Made by a program: the position numbers and the translations under genes
Notes under the pieces: generated by a model
The model's input: the letters and a program-made list of their open reading frames with translations, nothing else
Told to the model about the DNA's origin: nothing
Database searches by the model: none
DNA from: Chloropicon primus
Lineage: Eukaryota > Chlorophyta > Chloropicophyceae > Chloropicales > Chloropicaceae
Length of the DNA stretch: 64,000 nt
Reading direction: 5' to 3'
NCBI GenBank assembly: GCA_023205875.1
Contig: CP060765.1
Location: forward strand, 496,001 to 560,000
Part shown: piece by piece, positions 1-9,731 of the stretch
Position numbering within the stretch: the first letter of the stretch is position 1
Layout of the letters: each line of letters begins with the position of its first letter

Positions 1-164
1 TGCGCCGCGACGTGCGTGACCGGAGAGGTGGCGACCTGGGGAGCGGAGGCGAGGCCTCTGAAGGCAACGCGACGGTCGACCAGCGGGTGGAGTGAGGCCC
101 CTTGAGACGGTTGAGAGAGGGAGAGAGAGAGAGAGAAAGGGAAGGCCATTCGATTCGACTCGAG
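1..164. other. Window edge and 5' flank of first gene
   Basis: No supported gene. The stretch is GC-rich and ends in a GA-repeat tract just before the start codon at 165, which fits a promoter or 5' UTR. The open frame continues upstream of 165, but nothing recognisable is encoded there. Confidence 0.4.
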
Positions 165-680
165 ATGGCAGGCAAAGGTGGGAAGCCCGTGGGTCGGGTG
201 GGAATAAGCGTCCGGAACTCTTCGCTCGACAGGGCGCGGGCTCTGCTTGGCGTGTCCAAGGGGGACTTCGACAAGGAGCTGGACGCGCACAGGACAGGGA
301 ACGAGAGGCAGACGTTGATGCCGCTGTTGGAGCGTCCTGGTCTCGGAGCGGAGCAGCTGAAGCGTCAGAAGGAGCCCGTCCACGCGACGGAGGGGAAGCT
401 CCTGCGGTCGATCCAGAACAACAGACTGAAGAGGGCGAGGGACGCGAGAGACAGGAGGATCGACCAAGCCAAGGGATTTTCCCTGGACGCCCAAGACTCG
501 GACAGCGAGGTAAGTCGTCGTCATCATCAGCAACAACAACAACAACTTGACCGTGAGCGAACGAGTGAGTGGGTGCTAGCGGTCGAGCTGCGTCTGACCT
601 TGCCACGCGACCGTTCTGCGCCGCAGGAGGAGGAGCTCAGCAAAGCGGAGACCTTCAGCAAATCGAGGAAGAAGCGGTGA
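165..680 (+). CDS. Small basic protein, unrecognised, one intron
   Basis: Two exons, 165-509 and 627-680, joined across a GT-AG intron (510-626, 117 nt, phase 0; donor GAG|gtaagt, acceptor ccgcag|GAG). The product is 132 residues. It is rich in Arg, Lys and Gln, has an acidic patch (DSDSEEEEL) made by the exon junction, and ends in a basic SKSRKKR tail that could be a nuclear or nucleolar signal. The intron length is a multiple of three and holds no stop, so unspliced RNA would also stay open. The codon-rich spacing and clean splice sites support a real gene, but I recognise no family. The ATG at 165 is preferred because the upstream part of the frame is GA-repeat sequence. Confidence 0.55.
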   Translation: MAGKGGKPVGRVGISVRNSSLDRARALLGVSKGDFDKELDAHRTGNERQTLMPLLERPGLGAEQLKRQKEPVHATEGKLLRSIQNNRLKRARDARDRRIDQAKGFSLDAQDSDSEVSRRHHQQQQQQLDRERTSEWVLAVELRLTLPRDRSAPQEEELSKAETFSKSRKKR

Positions 681-2534
681 AGTGTGTTTTGTGCCGGAGT
701 TGTTGCTGTTGGAGCAGCGGAAGAGAGGGGGAGAGGGAACTTTTGCGTTGGAGCGCCGCGACAAGTGACTAGGGCCACGTTCCGGCAATGTTCGACCCTG
801 AAAAGGGGGCAGGAGGATATTCGGTCGGCAGAGCAGAGGGTCGTGGCGCCAAACGGATCGAGTCTTCCGAGTAGTTTGTTTGTGTGTGTGTGTCGCAGGG
901 GGGCTCGCATTCAATCAAGCTTTGAAGACGGCGGCGGCGGTGGCGACGATGCGATCGGATCGGACCAGACCAGGCCAGACCAGACCAGACCATAAAAAAG
1001 TACCACGTCATTATCAGTCATGAATGAATGAATGAATGAGATTCCCCTCACCGGCAAGGCAGATGATGCTTCACCACAACTATCGGACCCGGGGGGCTGG
1101 CTCTGCTGCCTCCAAGCACCGCTGTGCGGCGTACCTCGTCGGTTCATCGTGAGCCTGGCAAAGCTGATGGTGTCCCATCCAAGTACTGGCCGATTCCCGT
1201 CCGTCTTTGGATTGTGCCAAGCAAACCTTGGCCACTGTGGCAAGTTCACAGTTCACATTGTCCCTCCCAAGCAAGCAAGCAAGACTAGGGCCTCGTCCCG
1301 ATGATGTGTCCACCCAAGTCACTTGGACCAAGTCGTCGATTCCCGTCTGTCTTTGGATTGTGCCAAACCTTGGTGCGCCCAATCCCATTGTGGTAACTTC
1401 ACCGAGCAGCCAGGCATTGTCCCACCCCAAAAGGCCGAAGTCTTGGAAGCAACCAAGCAATCCATCCATCAAGCAAGCAAGAGACCTGGACCTTGACGTG
1501 TCCCCTCAATGCCTCATGCCCCCTCGGCGGCCCAAACGAAACGTTTTGTCCCTCGAGTACATTTCCCACGGTAGACCTTTCGGACTTCATATTTGAAGTA
1601 CTGAACTTTTCCAAAACTCTACAATGAAATTTCCTGATGCACGAAACACGAACTCTTCGCGATCTTTACCACGACCGCGACTTAGTGTTGAATTCGGTGT
1701 TGTGGTCTTGGACTTTTCCGAAATTGAAATTGGAGTCTGGAGGTCCCCGTTGTTCTCCCCGAGACGTTCCTCGGATTAGCACGTGATTTGTACACGCGGA
1801 GTCAGCAAAGGCTTGTGAGGTTGCCAGAGGGTTTGAGGCTCCAGAGAGCGCGAGCGCTGACGACGGTCTACAACAAACCGCGACCGCGATCACGATCAAA
1901 CCCAACGACACAGGGACAAGACCGCGGCGTGAAAACGACGGAGGTGTTCTGACGACGAACACCAGCACGGCCAACGCTTTCGTCCAAGGGGAAGGGATCA
2001 ACGCGACGATTTTGTTCTGGTTGTCTTTTCTCTCTTTTCTTTTTCTTTTTTTTTCTCTTTCTCGACGTCGAGGTCGAGGCGAGCTCTCTCTTTCTTCTCG
2101 AGGGAGGAGTGTGGCTTGGTCTTGACGGCGACGGCGGAGGAGGAATCGTTGTTGGTGCCGCTCGTGGTGGTGGGTCTTCGTGCTTTGTTTTGTCGAAGGG
2201 TGCTGCCCCGTGCGTGCGTGGCGGTTGCAAAAAGCGGGCCAGAGGGGGAGGGAGATGCTTTTCTGTCTCACTTGGTGAGGGGACTTTGGAGTTTTTTTGG
2301 GGGGCGACGGAGTTGGGGTAACTTTGGTGTCCCACGTTGTCGAGGACGCCGGGAAGAACGAAGGGAATTGAGAGAACTTGTCTCGATTGTTTGAAGGAAG
2401 AAGAAGAAGGGAGGACAATCTTTTTTTTTTTTTGGCTTGCTTGCTTGCTTGCTTGCTTGCTTGTTGTGCAAGGAAAGGAAAAGATCTACTGTCGGCTGTG
2501 ACGTTGCGTGCTCACTCACTCGGCAGAGGGCAGG
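681..2534. other. Long intergenic region with diverged tandem repeats
   Basis: No convincing gene in about 1.85 kb. It contains a short run of CCAGA-type repeats (963-993), TGAA repeats near 1020-1040, a diverged tandem repeat (see separate entry), a pyrimidine-rich block (2025-2100), and GCTT repeats (2433-2463) just before the next gene. A TGGCGCCAAA palindrome-like site lies at 844-853. Open frames here are low-complexity and look spurious. Confidence 0.5.
1165..1540. repeat. Diverged tandem repeat, unit about 146 bp
   Basis: The phrase CGATTCCCGTCYGTCTTTGG followed by ATTGTGCCAA occurs at 1191 and again at 1337. Each copy is followed by a CCACTGTGG/CCATTGTGG-like stretch, a CATTGTCCC phrase and CAAGCAAG runs. 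A weaker third partial unit follows the CAAGCAAGCAAG at about 1470. The copies have diverged by substitutions and small indels, so the duplication is not recent. Confidence 0.7.
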
Positions 2535-3662
2535 ATGGCGCGAGGAAAGAACGACAAGGCGGGGGGGAGCACCTCGAAGCGGGGCGGGAACAAGGGAGGC
2601 CAGAACGGGGTGGAGTCTGGCAAGGTGGTGAAGACGGAGGGCAAGGGCAAGAAGAACAGCGGCGGCTCGGCGGGCAAGGACCAGGGGGGGAACAGACTGG
2701 GGCCTGAGCACAGCAAAATCAGTTGCGCCGACATCCAGTACGTGCAGAACCTCATAGAGCGGTGCCTGCAGCAGTACATGACGAGGAAGGACGTCGTGTT
2801 TGCCCTGCAGTACCAAGCCCGCATAGAGCCTGGTTTCACGACTCTTGTGTGGCAGAAGCTGGAGGAGCAGAACCCCGCCTTCTTCATGGCGTACCACGTG
2901 AGGGTGAAGCTGAAGGACCAGGTGGTGCTGTTCAACCACCTTCTGGAGCAGCAGATGCAGATGATCAAGAAGCTGCAGACTTCGCACATGGGCCCCCAGA
3001 GTTGGCAGCAGAAGGCGGGAGGCATGGGCCAGGGCCCGATCCAGCACCCGCACCTCTCGTCGAGCTTCCCCATGCACCACCCCATGCACCACCCGATGGG
3101 GATGCCCCACCACCCGCACAGCGGGGGCATGATGCACCCCGCGGGTCTTCACCACCCGGGGATGAACCCAACGGCGCACATGAACCCGCACAGCAACCCC
3201 ATGGCGCACCACAACATCAGCAATCCGAGCAACCCCCTGTACGGGGACGTGCAGCACCAGATGGGGCAGGCTTCGGGGATGTACAACGCTGCGGGGGGCA
3301 ACCAGGGGGGCAGCAAGAACGGCCTGGAGCAGCAACTACGGGATCACGCCGCGAGGGACCCGAACCCCTTCACGGACTACAACCAGGGGCGGGGTCTGGA
3401 GTCGCCGCCTTTTCCGGCCGGGCTTGCGAGGCCCTCTAGCATCGGCCTGGATCTTTCGCAGGCTGAGGGCCAGTCGAATATGAACATTAGTGGCATGCCA
3501 AAGGTTTTCAGCTTGTCTGACCTCACCATGGAGCTGGGGGCGCAGCTGGGCACGGACGGGGACGTCTCTCTGTCGCTGTTGGCAGGCAACGAGTCGTCTG
3601 GACTCGGGATCTTCCCAAGGAACCTGAGTCTTGGGGACATTGCCAAGCTGGAAACCATGTAA
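2535..3662 (+). CDS. Plant-type PF09713 (TIGR01589) domain protein
   Basis: Single exon, 375 residues. After a basic Gly/Lys-rich N-terminus, residues about 60-135 match from memory the plant-specific A_thal_3526 domain: a CADIQYVQNLIERCLQ stretch, an RIEPGFTTLVWQKLEEQN stretch and an FNHLLEQQ stretch. The middle is rich in His, Met, Pro, Gly and Asn (about 165-240) and looks disordered. The C-terminus has short conserved-looking hydrophobic and Leu-rich segments. In plants this family is often mis-annotated as angiotensin-converting enzyme 2; its molecular role is not established. It converges on the VPS9 gene with a 196 bp AT-rich gap. The start at 2535 directly precedes MARGKND; upstream in-frame sequence is leader-like. 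Confidence 0.85.
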   Translation: MARGKNDKAGGSTSKRGGNKGGQNGVESGKVVKTEGKGKKNSGGSAGKDQGGNRLGPEHSKISCADIQYVQNLIERCLQQYMTRKDVVFALQYQARIEPGFTTLVWQKLEEQNPAFFMAYHVRVKLKDQVVLFNHLLEQQMQMIKKLQTSHMGPQSWQQKAGGMGQGPIQHPHLSSSFPMHHPMHHPMGMPHHPHSGGMMHPAGLHHPGMNPTAHMNPHSNPMAHHNISNPSNPLYGDVQHQMGQASGMYNAAGGNQGGSKNGLEQQLRDHAARDPNPFTDYNQGRGLESPPFPAGLARPSSIGLDLSQAEGQSNMNISGMPKVFSLSDLTMELGAQLGTDGDVSLSLLAGNESSGLGIFPRNLSLGDIAKLETM

Positions 3663-3858
3663 AGAGGGTGCGTGCTGCTCACCACGACGGGACGACGACT
3701 GGAATTGTGATTTTGTACTTTGGGAAGGATGTGTTGTTTTCATTATCAGCGTTTATTGTAAAAAAAACAAGGCGTATAATTTTTTTATATAGTCATAGTT
3801 ATAAGTTTTTTTCTTTTCACAACGCAGAGACGGCGCGTCCAATCTATCCCGTCTAGCT

Positions 3859-5613
3859 CTAGCTCAGCAGGTCAGGCAACGGCGAGTTGCTCACGGGCTG
3901 CTGCTGCTGTTGCTGCTGCATCGGGGGTGTCGGCAGTGCGCTCATCAGAGGCGGGTCAGGGAGAGCCCCACCGGCAGCCATCACGGGGTTGTCAGCGAGC
4001 CGGATCAAACCCTCGCCGGAGGGTTGCCCAACCTCTCCGCCGACCAATGGCGTCGTTCTGTGAAACGCTTTGACAAGCCTCGGGGCGGCTTGCTCTTCCA
4101 GGGCGAGGTCCTTGCCGCTCACGAGCTTGTACCCCCTGCTGAGGCTCTCGAACCGAAGAGCTAGCTCCTTGTAATCGTTCAGGAGGACGCCCAAGTCCTT
4201 GAGCTTCAGGTCCGACAGCGAAGAGTACAGGAACTTGTACCTCATGTGCAGCTCGCCTAGGCCCTCCGCTTCCAGAAGCATGGTCGATCCTTTTTCTTCG
4301 ACCACGGACAAGGGAGGAAGGCTCACCGGTTCGGGAACCGGCGGTGGTCCACTGGCCGGGTTAGAGAGGAGCCTCTCCTCCCTCTCTTGCTGCAAAGGAT
4401 TCGGCGAGGCGGGAGGCATGGCGGGAGCCTGCTTGGGGTTCGGCGTCACAACCCCCACCCCGTTCCTGCTGTCCGTCGCCGTCGCCGCCGCTGCACCGGC
4501 AGGGGGGGGCACCTCCGTCATCGTCACGCCACCCGGAGCGGCGGATTGGGATTGGTAGTCCTGGCTGCCCGGGACTCCGGCAGCCTGCATGTGAGCGATG
4601 AACTCGGAGGCGTCGATCGACAGGGAGCTCGGGGATATGGTCTCGATGAACGTTGTGGCGGAGACCATGTTGGTGTAAAAGTAAGCAGCCTCCCCGTTCA
4701 GTCGGGAAGCGAGCCTGTACCTCATGATGAAGGCCAAGTTCGACTCCAACTGCGGCGGAGCTGCCATGATCAGAACGTAGATCAGGATGGGCAAGAAGTC
4801 GTCCGCACCGGCACCCTCCACAGAGACGCTCAAGAGGTTGCTGATCACCTTGCAGCAGTTCAAAATGCACACGATCTTGTCTCTCGGCGCTTTGTACGTG
4901 TTGATCTTCTGCAGCTCCTTCTGGGCCAGCGTCCAGGACTGCTCGTTCCAGTACTTGTCCGGAATATCCAGGTGCTCCGGCTTTATGAAGCTGCGGAGAG
5001 CCTTCATCCTCTGATTCAACAGCTCGTCCCTCTCCTTGTCCTCCGCGGCGACCCCGAAACACCTCCCGTAGAGCTTGGTCAGCAAGTACTTTTCCAAGCC
5101 CTCGCCAGCCGCTTCCAGCTCCTCGTAGGACGAGTCGTGCCACAGAGGGTGAGACTGGAAAGCGACCTCGCTCTGGCTCAGGAAGCTCTGAACCTTCTGG
5201 CTGTCCCCCTCGGCGTCACCCGTCGTGCTCGACTTGAGCATGTCGTTTATAAACCCTTTTATCCCACGCACCAAGTCCATGGCTGCAGGCGCTCGCATCT
5301 TCTCCAAAAAGTCCGTAAACGTCAAAGGCGCCGTCGACGCCACGAAAGGCTGCTGCACCTCCCCCGCCTCCGCCGCAACCCCTCCTCCGTTCCTCCCCCC
5401 CTTCTCCCCTCCCTCCTGCGACACTCCTTCCGTCACTCCCTTCCCCGTCCCTTCCCCTTCCATCCCCACCGACGACGACGACGCCATAAACTTGCTTCCG
5501 TTCTCGTCCAAGTCCGTCCCCTTTCCCACGGACGCGACGTACTCCAGAGCAGGGTCCCCGCCTCCGTGGCTTCCGTGACTCCCCTCCGTCCCCGTTCTCG
5601 GCCTCGACGCCAT
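3859..5613 (-). CDS. VPS9A: VPS9-domain Rab5 guanine-nucleotide exchange factor
   Basis: Single exon, 584 residues. A helical bundle (about 97-190) precedes a VPS9 domain (about 195-350) recognisable by the [26 protein letters not shown] and [13 protein letters not shown] segments; the Asp in the last of these aligns with the catalytic acidic finger of the family. The family loads GTP on Rab5-class GTPases (in plants ARA7/RHA1 and ARA6) at endosomes. The N-terminal 90 residues and the C-terminal third are low complexity, ending with a Gln run (QQQQQQQ). It is divergently arranged with the proteasome gene; a CGATCGATCGATCGCGCG palindrome-like site sits about 32-53 bp upstream of the ATG. Confidence 0.9.
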   Translation of the reverse strand: MASRPRTGTEGSHGSHGGGDPALEYVASVGKGTDLDENGSKFMASSSSVGMEGEGTGKGVTEGVSQEGGEKGGRNGGGVAAEAGEVQQPFVASTAPLTFTDFLEKMRAPAAMDLVRGIKGFINDMLKSSTTGDAEGDSQKVQSFLSQSEVAFQSHPLWHDSSYEELEAAGEGLEKYLLTKLYGRCFGVAAEDKERDELLNQRMKALRSFIKPEHLDIPDKYWNEQSWTLAQKELQKINTYKAPRDKIVCILNCCKVISNLLSVSVEGAGADDFLPILIYVLIMAAPPQLESNLAFIMRYRLASRLNGEAAYFYTNMVSATTFIETISPSSLSIDASEFIAHMQAAGVPGSQDYQSQSAAPGGVTMTEVPPPAGAAAATATDSRNGVGVVTPNPKQAPAMPPASPNPLQQEREERLLSNPASGPPPVPEPVSLPPLSVVEEKGSTMLLEAEGLGELHMRYKFLYSSLSDLKLKDLGVLLNDYKELALRFESLSRGYKLVSGKDLALEEQAAPRLVKAFHRTTPLVGGEVGQPSGEGLIRLADNPVMAAGGALPDPPLMSALPTPPMQQQQQQQPVSNSPLPDLLS

Positions 5614-6071
5614 CCTCTTCCTCTTCCTCTTCCTCTTCCTCCTCCGATCGATCGATCGCGCGATCGCTTCTCTCGTCCTCTCCGTGGGTTCAAACGCTAG
5701 GCGATCACGAGGCGATCAGGAGGCGATCAGGGGCGAGGGTTCGGCGAGCAAGTTGGAAACGAAGACGGAGCGGAGAGGGAGTGAGGGTTGGATCAAACGG
5801 AAGGGCTTCTCAAGGGCTTTCGATCGATACCTCGGTGGAAGGTTTTGACAAAGGGAGGTCGAGGGAAAACGAACGAACGAACGATCGAACGATCGATCGG
5901 AGTGGAGAGGAGGGAGACGACGAACGAACACGGCGACGGGGAAGAAAGAGGAAGGGGGAGGGAGAAAGAGGAGCAAGACGGGTGGAGAGTGCGTCTCGCG
6001 GGCTTTCGATTGATACCTCGTTTGGGGGGTTTGACGCGCGGACGGGAGTTTGGTCTCGAGGGAAAGGAAAG
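5614..6071. promoter_or_regulatory. Bidirectional promoter with two copies of the 40 bp element
   Basis: 458 bp between the divergent VPS9A and proteasome genes. It holds two copies of the shared CTTTCGA element, at about 5801-5849 and 5985-6038, both oriented toward the proteasome gene; the second begins with GAGAGTGCGTCTCGCGGG, also seen before IWS1. CGATCGATCG-type palindromes lie at 5645-5666 and about 5881-5900. Confidence 0.65.
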
Positions 6072-6967
6072 ATGGAGGCTCCAACGAAGATGAAGGAGGT
6101 CCTGACAGGGACAACGATCATAGCGTGTACTTACGACGGCGGTGTCATTCTCGGTGCGGACTCGAGGACGAGCAGCGGGAACTACGTCGCGAACAAGGTC
6201 GCTGACAAAATAACGAAAGTGTGCGACAAGGTAAGGGGAAGAGATCAACACGGACGCGGACAGATCAAGTAGACCAAGGCTGCCTTGGCGAACTTTCGGA
6301 TCAACGGGGTAGGACGGGAAGTGATCTGGTCCGAGCAAGCGCGTGGTTGCGTGCGTGCGCGCGTGCGCGCGCGTTCTCGCTTCTTGCTCGCTTCGTCTGA
6401 CGCTTTTTGTGGTTTGTTTTTTGTTCTCGGACAACTTAGGTTTACCTGTGCAGATCTGGAAGCGCTGCTCACACGCAAGCGGTCGCGGGCTACGCCAACC
6501 TCTACTTGAACCAGCATGCCATCGAGTTGGGCGATAAGGGCTGCTCGGTCAAGGCGGCAGCGAATATCGTGAAGGAGATTGCTTATGGCAACAAGGCGTG
6601 GATGAACGCTGGTATGATTATCGCCGGTTGGGACAAGAAGGAGAAAGGAAAGGTCTTTGTGGTTCCATTGGGGGGAACCCTGATGGACGTGCCCTTTGCC
6701 GTAGGAGGATCGGGCTCCATTTACATCAACGCCTTTGTCGACAGAAACTGGAAGCCGAACATGACCAAGGAGGAATGCAAGAGCTTTGTGAGAAAGGCGG
6801 TGTCCCTGGCGATCTCTCGCGACGGCAGCAGTGGGGGAGTGATAAGGACGGTGACTGTGAACGAGCACGAGCAAGTCAAGGAATTTGTGACGGGGAACGA
6901 GGTTCCTGTGTACCAAGATGAAATCCAGTCCAAGGGCCCGCCCCAGGTAGAGTTTGTGAGTGTTTAA
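6072..6967 (+). CDS. PSMB6: 20S proteasome subunit beta-1 (caspase-like)
   Basis: Two exons, 6072-6230 and 6440-6967, separated by a 209 nt GT-AG intron (donor AAG|gtaagg, acceptor ttag|GTTTAC, phase 0), giving 228 residues, the usual size. A short propeptide ends LTG, and Thr14 would be mature Thr1. The catalytic partners are present: mature Asp17 (Asp30, in GADSRTS) and mature Lys33 (Lys46, in VADK). The exon junction restores the conserved [15 protein letters not shown] segment. The subunit cleaves after acidic residues in the core particle. The start at 6072 gives the expected short propeptide; the open frame upstream is promoter sequence containing the CTTTCGA element. Confidence 0.96.
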
Positions 6968-7060
6968 GCTCGTCTCTTCGCCTCGAACTTTGTACATACA
7001 ATAATAATATTTCTCGAAGTTTTTAGTCTGTTTTTTGTTTGTTTGTTATTGCTGCAGCAG

Positions 7061-8137
7061 CTAGTTATACACTGTCACCCCTGCGTATGCACCCTCTCGG
7101 AGCAAGTTCATGCAGGCGCTTTCGTAGAGCCACCTGTGCCTCGTGTAAAACGGTTTCCCCTTCATGAACTTTTTGTCCCCCTTCTTGTAGTAGTGGTGAG
7201 CACCTTGGCTGAAGCCAAAGATGTTGACCTCGGCGCAGACATGCATGGCCAAGACAATCCCAAAGAATCCGGCAGAGAGCTTGGCGTCTCTCTTGCCGCG
7301 ATCCGTTCTCCCTGGGGGCTTGGGCACAACTCGCCAGTAGTGCTGGATGTATTCCACGACTTGGTTGTGCAGCTGAATCTTCTTGCACCGCCGCCACCTC
7401 CTGCACTGGTGGGACTTGGGATCCTGGTTGCGACTGTAATGAATGCAATACTCGTCCCTCCTGCTTGAGCCACAGTACCGGATGTTCTGCACCCGGATGT
7501 CAGTCCTCTTGCCCACGTACTTCTGAAACCCTCTAGTCGGGGCAGCGTTGAACCGAATGACAACGCCGTGACTGTCGATGAGCTCGCCATACTGCTTCTT
7601 CGTGAGTGAATTGGAGCTCCCAACAACAGCACACTTTGCGAAGGCGTTGTTGTCCCTGAACTTGGACAGCTTGGACTGCGTGGCGTCGCCGAAGAACTTC
7701 CACTGCGCGTTGTCAGGATTCCAAAAATTCCTCTTCTTCTTCTTCTTGTTCTCGTTGTACTTGTCCGATGTGTACTTCCTGAACACAGGAGAGTTCACAG
7801 GCATGACGCACCAATCACTCGCGTTCCTCGGCAAGATGGTTGGCGTGCAGCCATCGCTGCCTCTGTAAAGCACAGGGCAGGTGCAAGTCCCCTGCACACA
7901 AATCTTTGGCTTCTCACAGTCCCTTGACGTCGTGCAGGAGCCCTCGCCGCCGTCGGAGCTCGGCGTCTCCTCCAGGATGCGACGGAACCTGTGAGCTGAG
8001 GGCGTCATGGTGGCGTTCCGGTGGTACTGCGCCTCCAACCCCGGTCGTTGGACTGTCGAGGCTGCTGCACACAAACGAATGTCAAGCAAGCAAAGCAGGC
8101 TCGCGAGCAAGAGGACCACGAAAGTAGTGGTCTCCAT
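7061..8137 (-). CDS. GT29 sialyltransferase-like glycosyltransferase
   Basis: Single exon, 358 residues, type II membrane topology: an N-terminal hydrophobic anchor (about 5-25), a Cys-rich EGF-like stem (about 62-92, with CTTSRDCEKPKICVQGTCTC), then the catalytic domain. Sialyl motif L is clear (CAVVGSSNSL, IDSHGVVIRFNAAPTRG), motif S lies around SAGFFGIVLAMHVCAEV, and a C-terminal HRWLYE supplies the His of motif III/VS. Green algae and plants have GT29 proteins although most lack sialic acid; plant members may transfer other sugars such as Kdo, so the donor here is unknown. It probably acts in the Golgi. It converges on PSMB6 with 93 bp between stops. Confidence 0.88.
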   Translation of the reverse strand: METTTFVVLLLASLLCLLDIRLCAAASTVQRPGLEAQYHRNATMTPSAHRFRRILEETPSSDGGEGSCTTSRDCEKPKICVQGTCTCPVLYRGSDGCTPTILPRNASDWCVMPVNSPVFRKYTSDKYNENKKKKKRNFWNPDNAQWKFFGDATQSKLSKFRDNNAFAKCAVVGSSNSLTKKQYGELIDSHGVVIRFNAAPTRGFQKYVGKRTDIRVQNIRYCGSSRRDEYCIHYSRNQDPKSHQCRRWRRCKKIQLHNQVVEYIQHYWRVVPKPPGRTDRGKRDAKLSAGFFGIVLAMHVCAEVNIFGFSQGAHHYYKKGDKKFMKGKPFYTRHRWLYESACMNLLREGAYAGVTVYN

Positions 8138-8873
8138 GTTTCCACCTCACGAAGAGAACTTCCCAACAGGCGTGAGGACGGCCTCAGAGTTTCAGACACG
8201 GTCCCTCCCAAGTCCTTCCCCTCGACCACCACCTCCTTCGTCCCTTCCTTCCACGAGCTCTACGACCTTCGCGTCCCTTCACCGCCTCTGCAAGACATGC
8301 TTACGTTGCCGCCTCAATGGTGCCTCGACCGGTGGTGCCGGTGTTGGGCTCGCTTGACCTCGCCTCCCCGATATTGCCTTCTTCTCCGAGGAGTCCTCTT
8401 CCTCTCCTCCTTCCGTCGTGCAGCTTCTCGTGGCACCAAGATCGCGATCTTGGAGAGCCACGCGATGGCCTGACACCTGATGAAGTGGTCGTGGGACGAG
8501 GACTCCAGGGGGAGAGAGACCAGGAGGGGAGGAAGGCCGAGGGGGGACTCAGGCTTGGGAGGGTGCAAGACATCAAGTTGTAACGTACGCGGCGGCCACG
8601 TCGTGTCGGCGTGAGGAGGAGGGGGGAGGAGGAAAGGTCAGGGTGGCACAGAATACAGCTACAGAATCTGATCAGAATACATGATTTACAGTCTCACATA
8701 CCATGGTGGGCTTGCTCTGCGCGCAAAGGTATCCCCTCCTCACTCTTCCTGCTTGACCTTGACGATGGAGGGGGTCGTCTTGCTTCGTGTTCTTTTCGAC
8801 GAGCGACGAGCAGCTTTGCAGAGCCCGACCTCTTCCAGGTACTCTCTCTTCACAATGCATTGTTCCTTGTCGC
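8138..8873. other. Intergenic region with an 18 bp palindrome
   Basis: 736 bp between the sialyltransferase start and the winged-helix stop, so it includes one promoter and one 3' end. CCAAGATCGCGATCTTGG (8436-8453) is a perfect palindrome. Several overlapping open frames are Ser/Pro/Arg-rich low-complexity shadows and I do not call them genes. Confidence 0.45.
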
Positions 8874-9731
8874 TCAGCTTAAGAGATGCGTCCGCAAAGA
8901 TGATCTCAACGCCTCGTTGTAGTCCGCGATCTCCTGCTTCTTCTCCGGGGACTTGCTGCCATAACGCTGGACCTCCTGCACGGCTTCGGCGTACTCCTCC
9001 TCCGTCATCAGGCCGGACTCGAGAGCCTCTCTCAAATCCAAAGCATAGGGAGAAGGAGAACTCGTCGTGTTGTTGTTGGTGGTGGTGGCGGCGTTGGCGT
9101 TGGAATTCCGCTCATTGAGGTTGTCGGCGGTTGATCGATTCAAGTATTCCTTGGCGATGGCATATCTTCCGTATGCAGTGCGAACAAAGCGGGGGCTATG
9201 TGAACAAGCAGACCTGACAGTGTCCCGCATTATCTCATCAGTATGAACAGAACCATCCATACGCCTGAACACATATAGCTTCTTCGCCTGGATCCGACCA
9301 AGGATCTCTTTGGTGTGCAAGCTCCCTCCCACCTCTTGAAGAACGCGATAGATGGCATCCAGAAGCGTTCTCTTTCCATTCCTAGTCTTGATAGGACGTG
9401 CGTTGCCTCTCATCATAGTCACCTTCTCTGGCACTGTCTGTGCTTGCCAGGACGACTCCGCTCCACCACTATCAATACCCTCCCCACTATCACTGTCTTC
9501 TTCTTCGATGATGGTGGTGGAACAAGTCAAGAAGCTCTCGAAAGCCCTTGGATCCATCCTCGTGACAACATCCTCTCCTCTCTCGAGACTCTTGCTGACG
9601 TCCCTGACAAACTTTTCCTTGCTCATCTTGCTGCTATTGTTGCTTGTGGATGGTCCACTGCCACCATCACCACCACCATTCGTCGCTCTGGTGCGTGTCC
9701 TGGGACTCTGTCTCGTGGGTCGCCTCATCAT
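8874..9731 (-). CDS. Winged-helix (HARE-HTH-like) nuclear protein
   Basis: Single exon, 285 residues from the ATG pair at 9731/9728; the frame runs further but begins GTG upstream. The N-terminus is Arg/Thr-rich, followed by a Ser/Glu-rich region. Residues about 118-195 (from RTLLDAIYRVLQEVGGSLHT to RFVRTAYGRYAIA) have the layout of a HARE-HTH-type winged helix: helix, GGSLHTKEI turn, helix, then RFVR-x-YGRYAI strands. Next is an Asn/Thr-rich linker, then a C-terminal helical segment with two acidic repeats (LRE-ALESGLMTEEEYAEAV, ADYNEALRSSL). A DNA-binding or chromatin role is an inference from fold-like features only. Confidence 0.6.
   Translation of the reverse strand: MMRRPTRQSPRTRTRATNGGGDGGSGPSTSNNSSKMSKEKFVRDVSKSLERGEDVVTRMDPRAFESFLTCSTTIIEEEDSDSGEGIDSGGAESSWQAQTVPEKVTMMRGNARPIKTRNGKRTLLDAIYRVLQEVGGSLHTKEILGRIQAKKLYVFRRMDGSVHTDEIMRDTVRSACSHSPRFVRTAYGRYAIAKEYLNRSTADNLNERNSNANAATTTNNNTTSSPSPYALDLREALESGLMTEEEYAEAVQEVQRYGSKSPEKKQEIADYNEALRSSLRTHLLS

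Noticed and set aside
1666-2418. 250-codon minus-strand frame in the large gap
   Set aside because: Ser/Pro/Arg/Lys low complexity, including a Lys/Arg run from a pyrimidine tract; no conserved pattern and no good splice context.
5685-5700. GGGTTCAAACG near two promoters as a tRNA B box
   Set aside because: TGGGTTCAAA also occurs near 9970, but no A box or acceptor-stem pairing could be found around either site.
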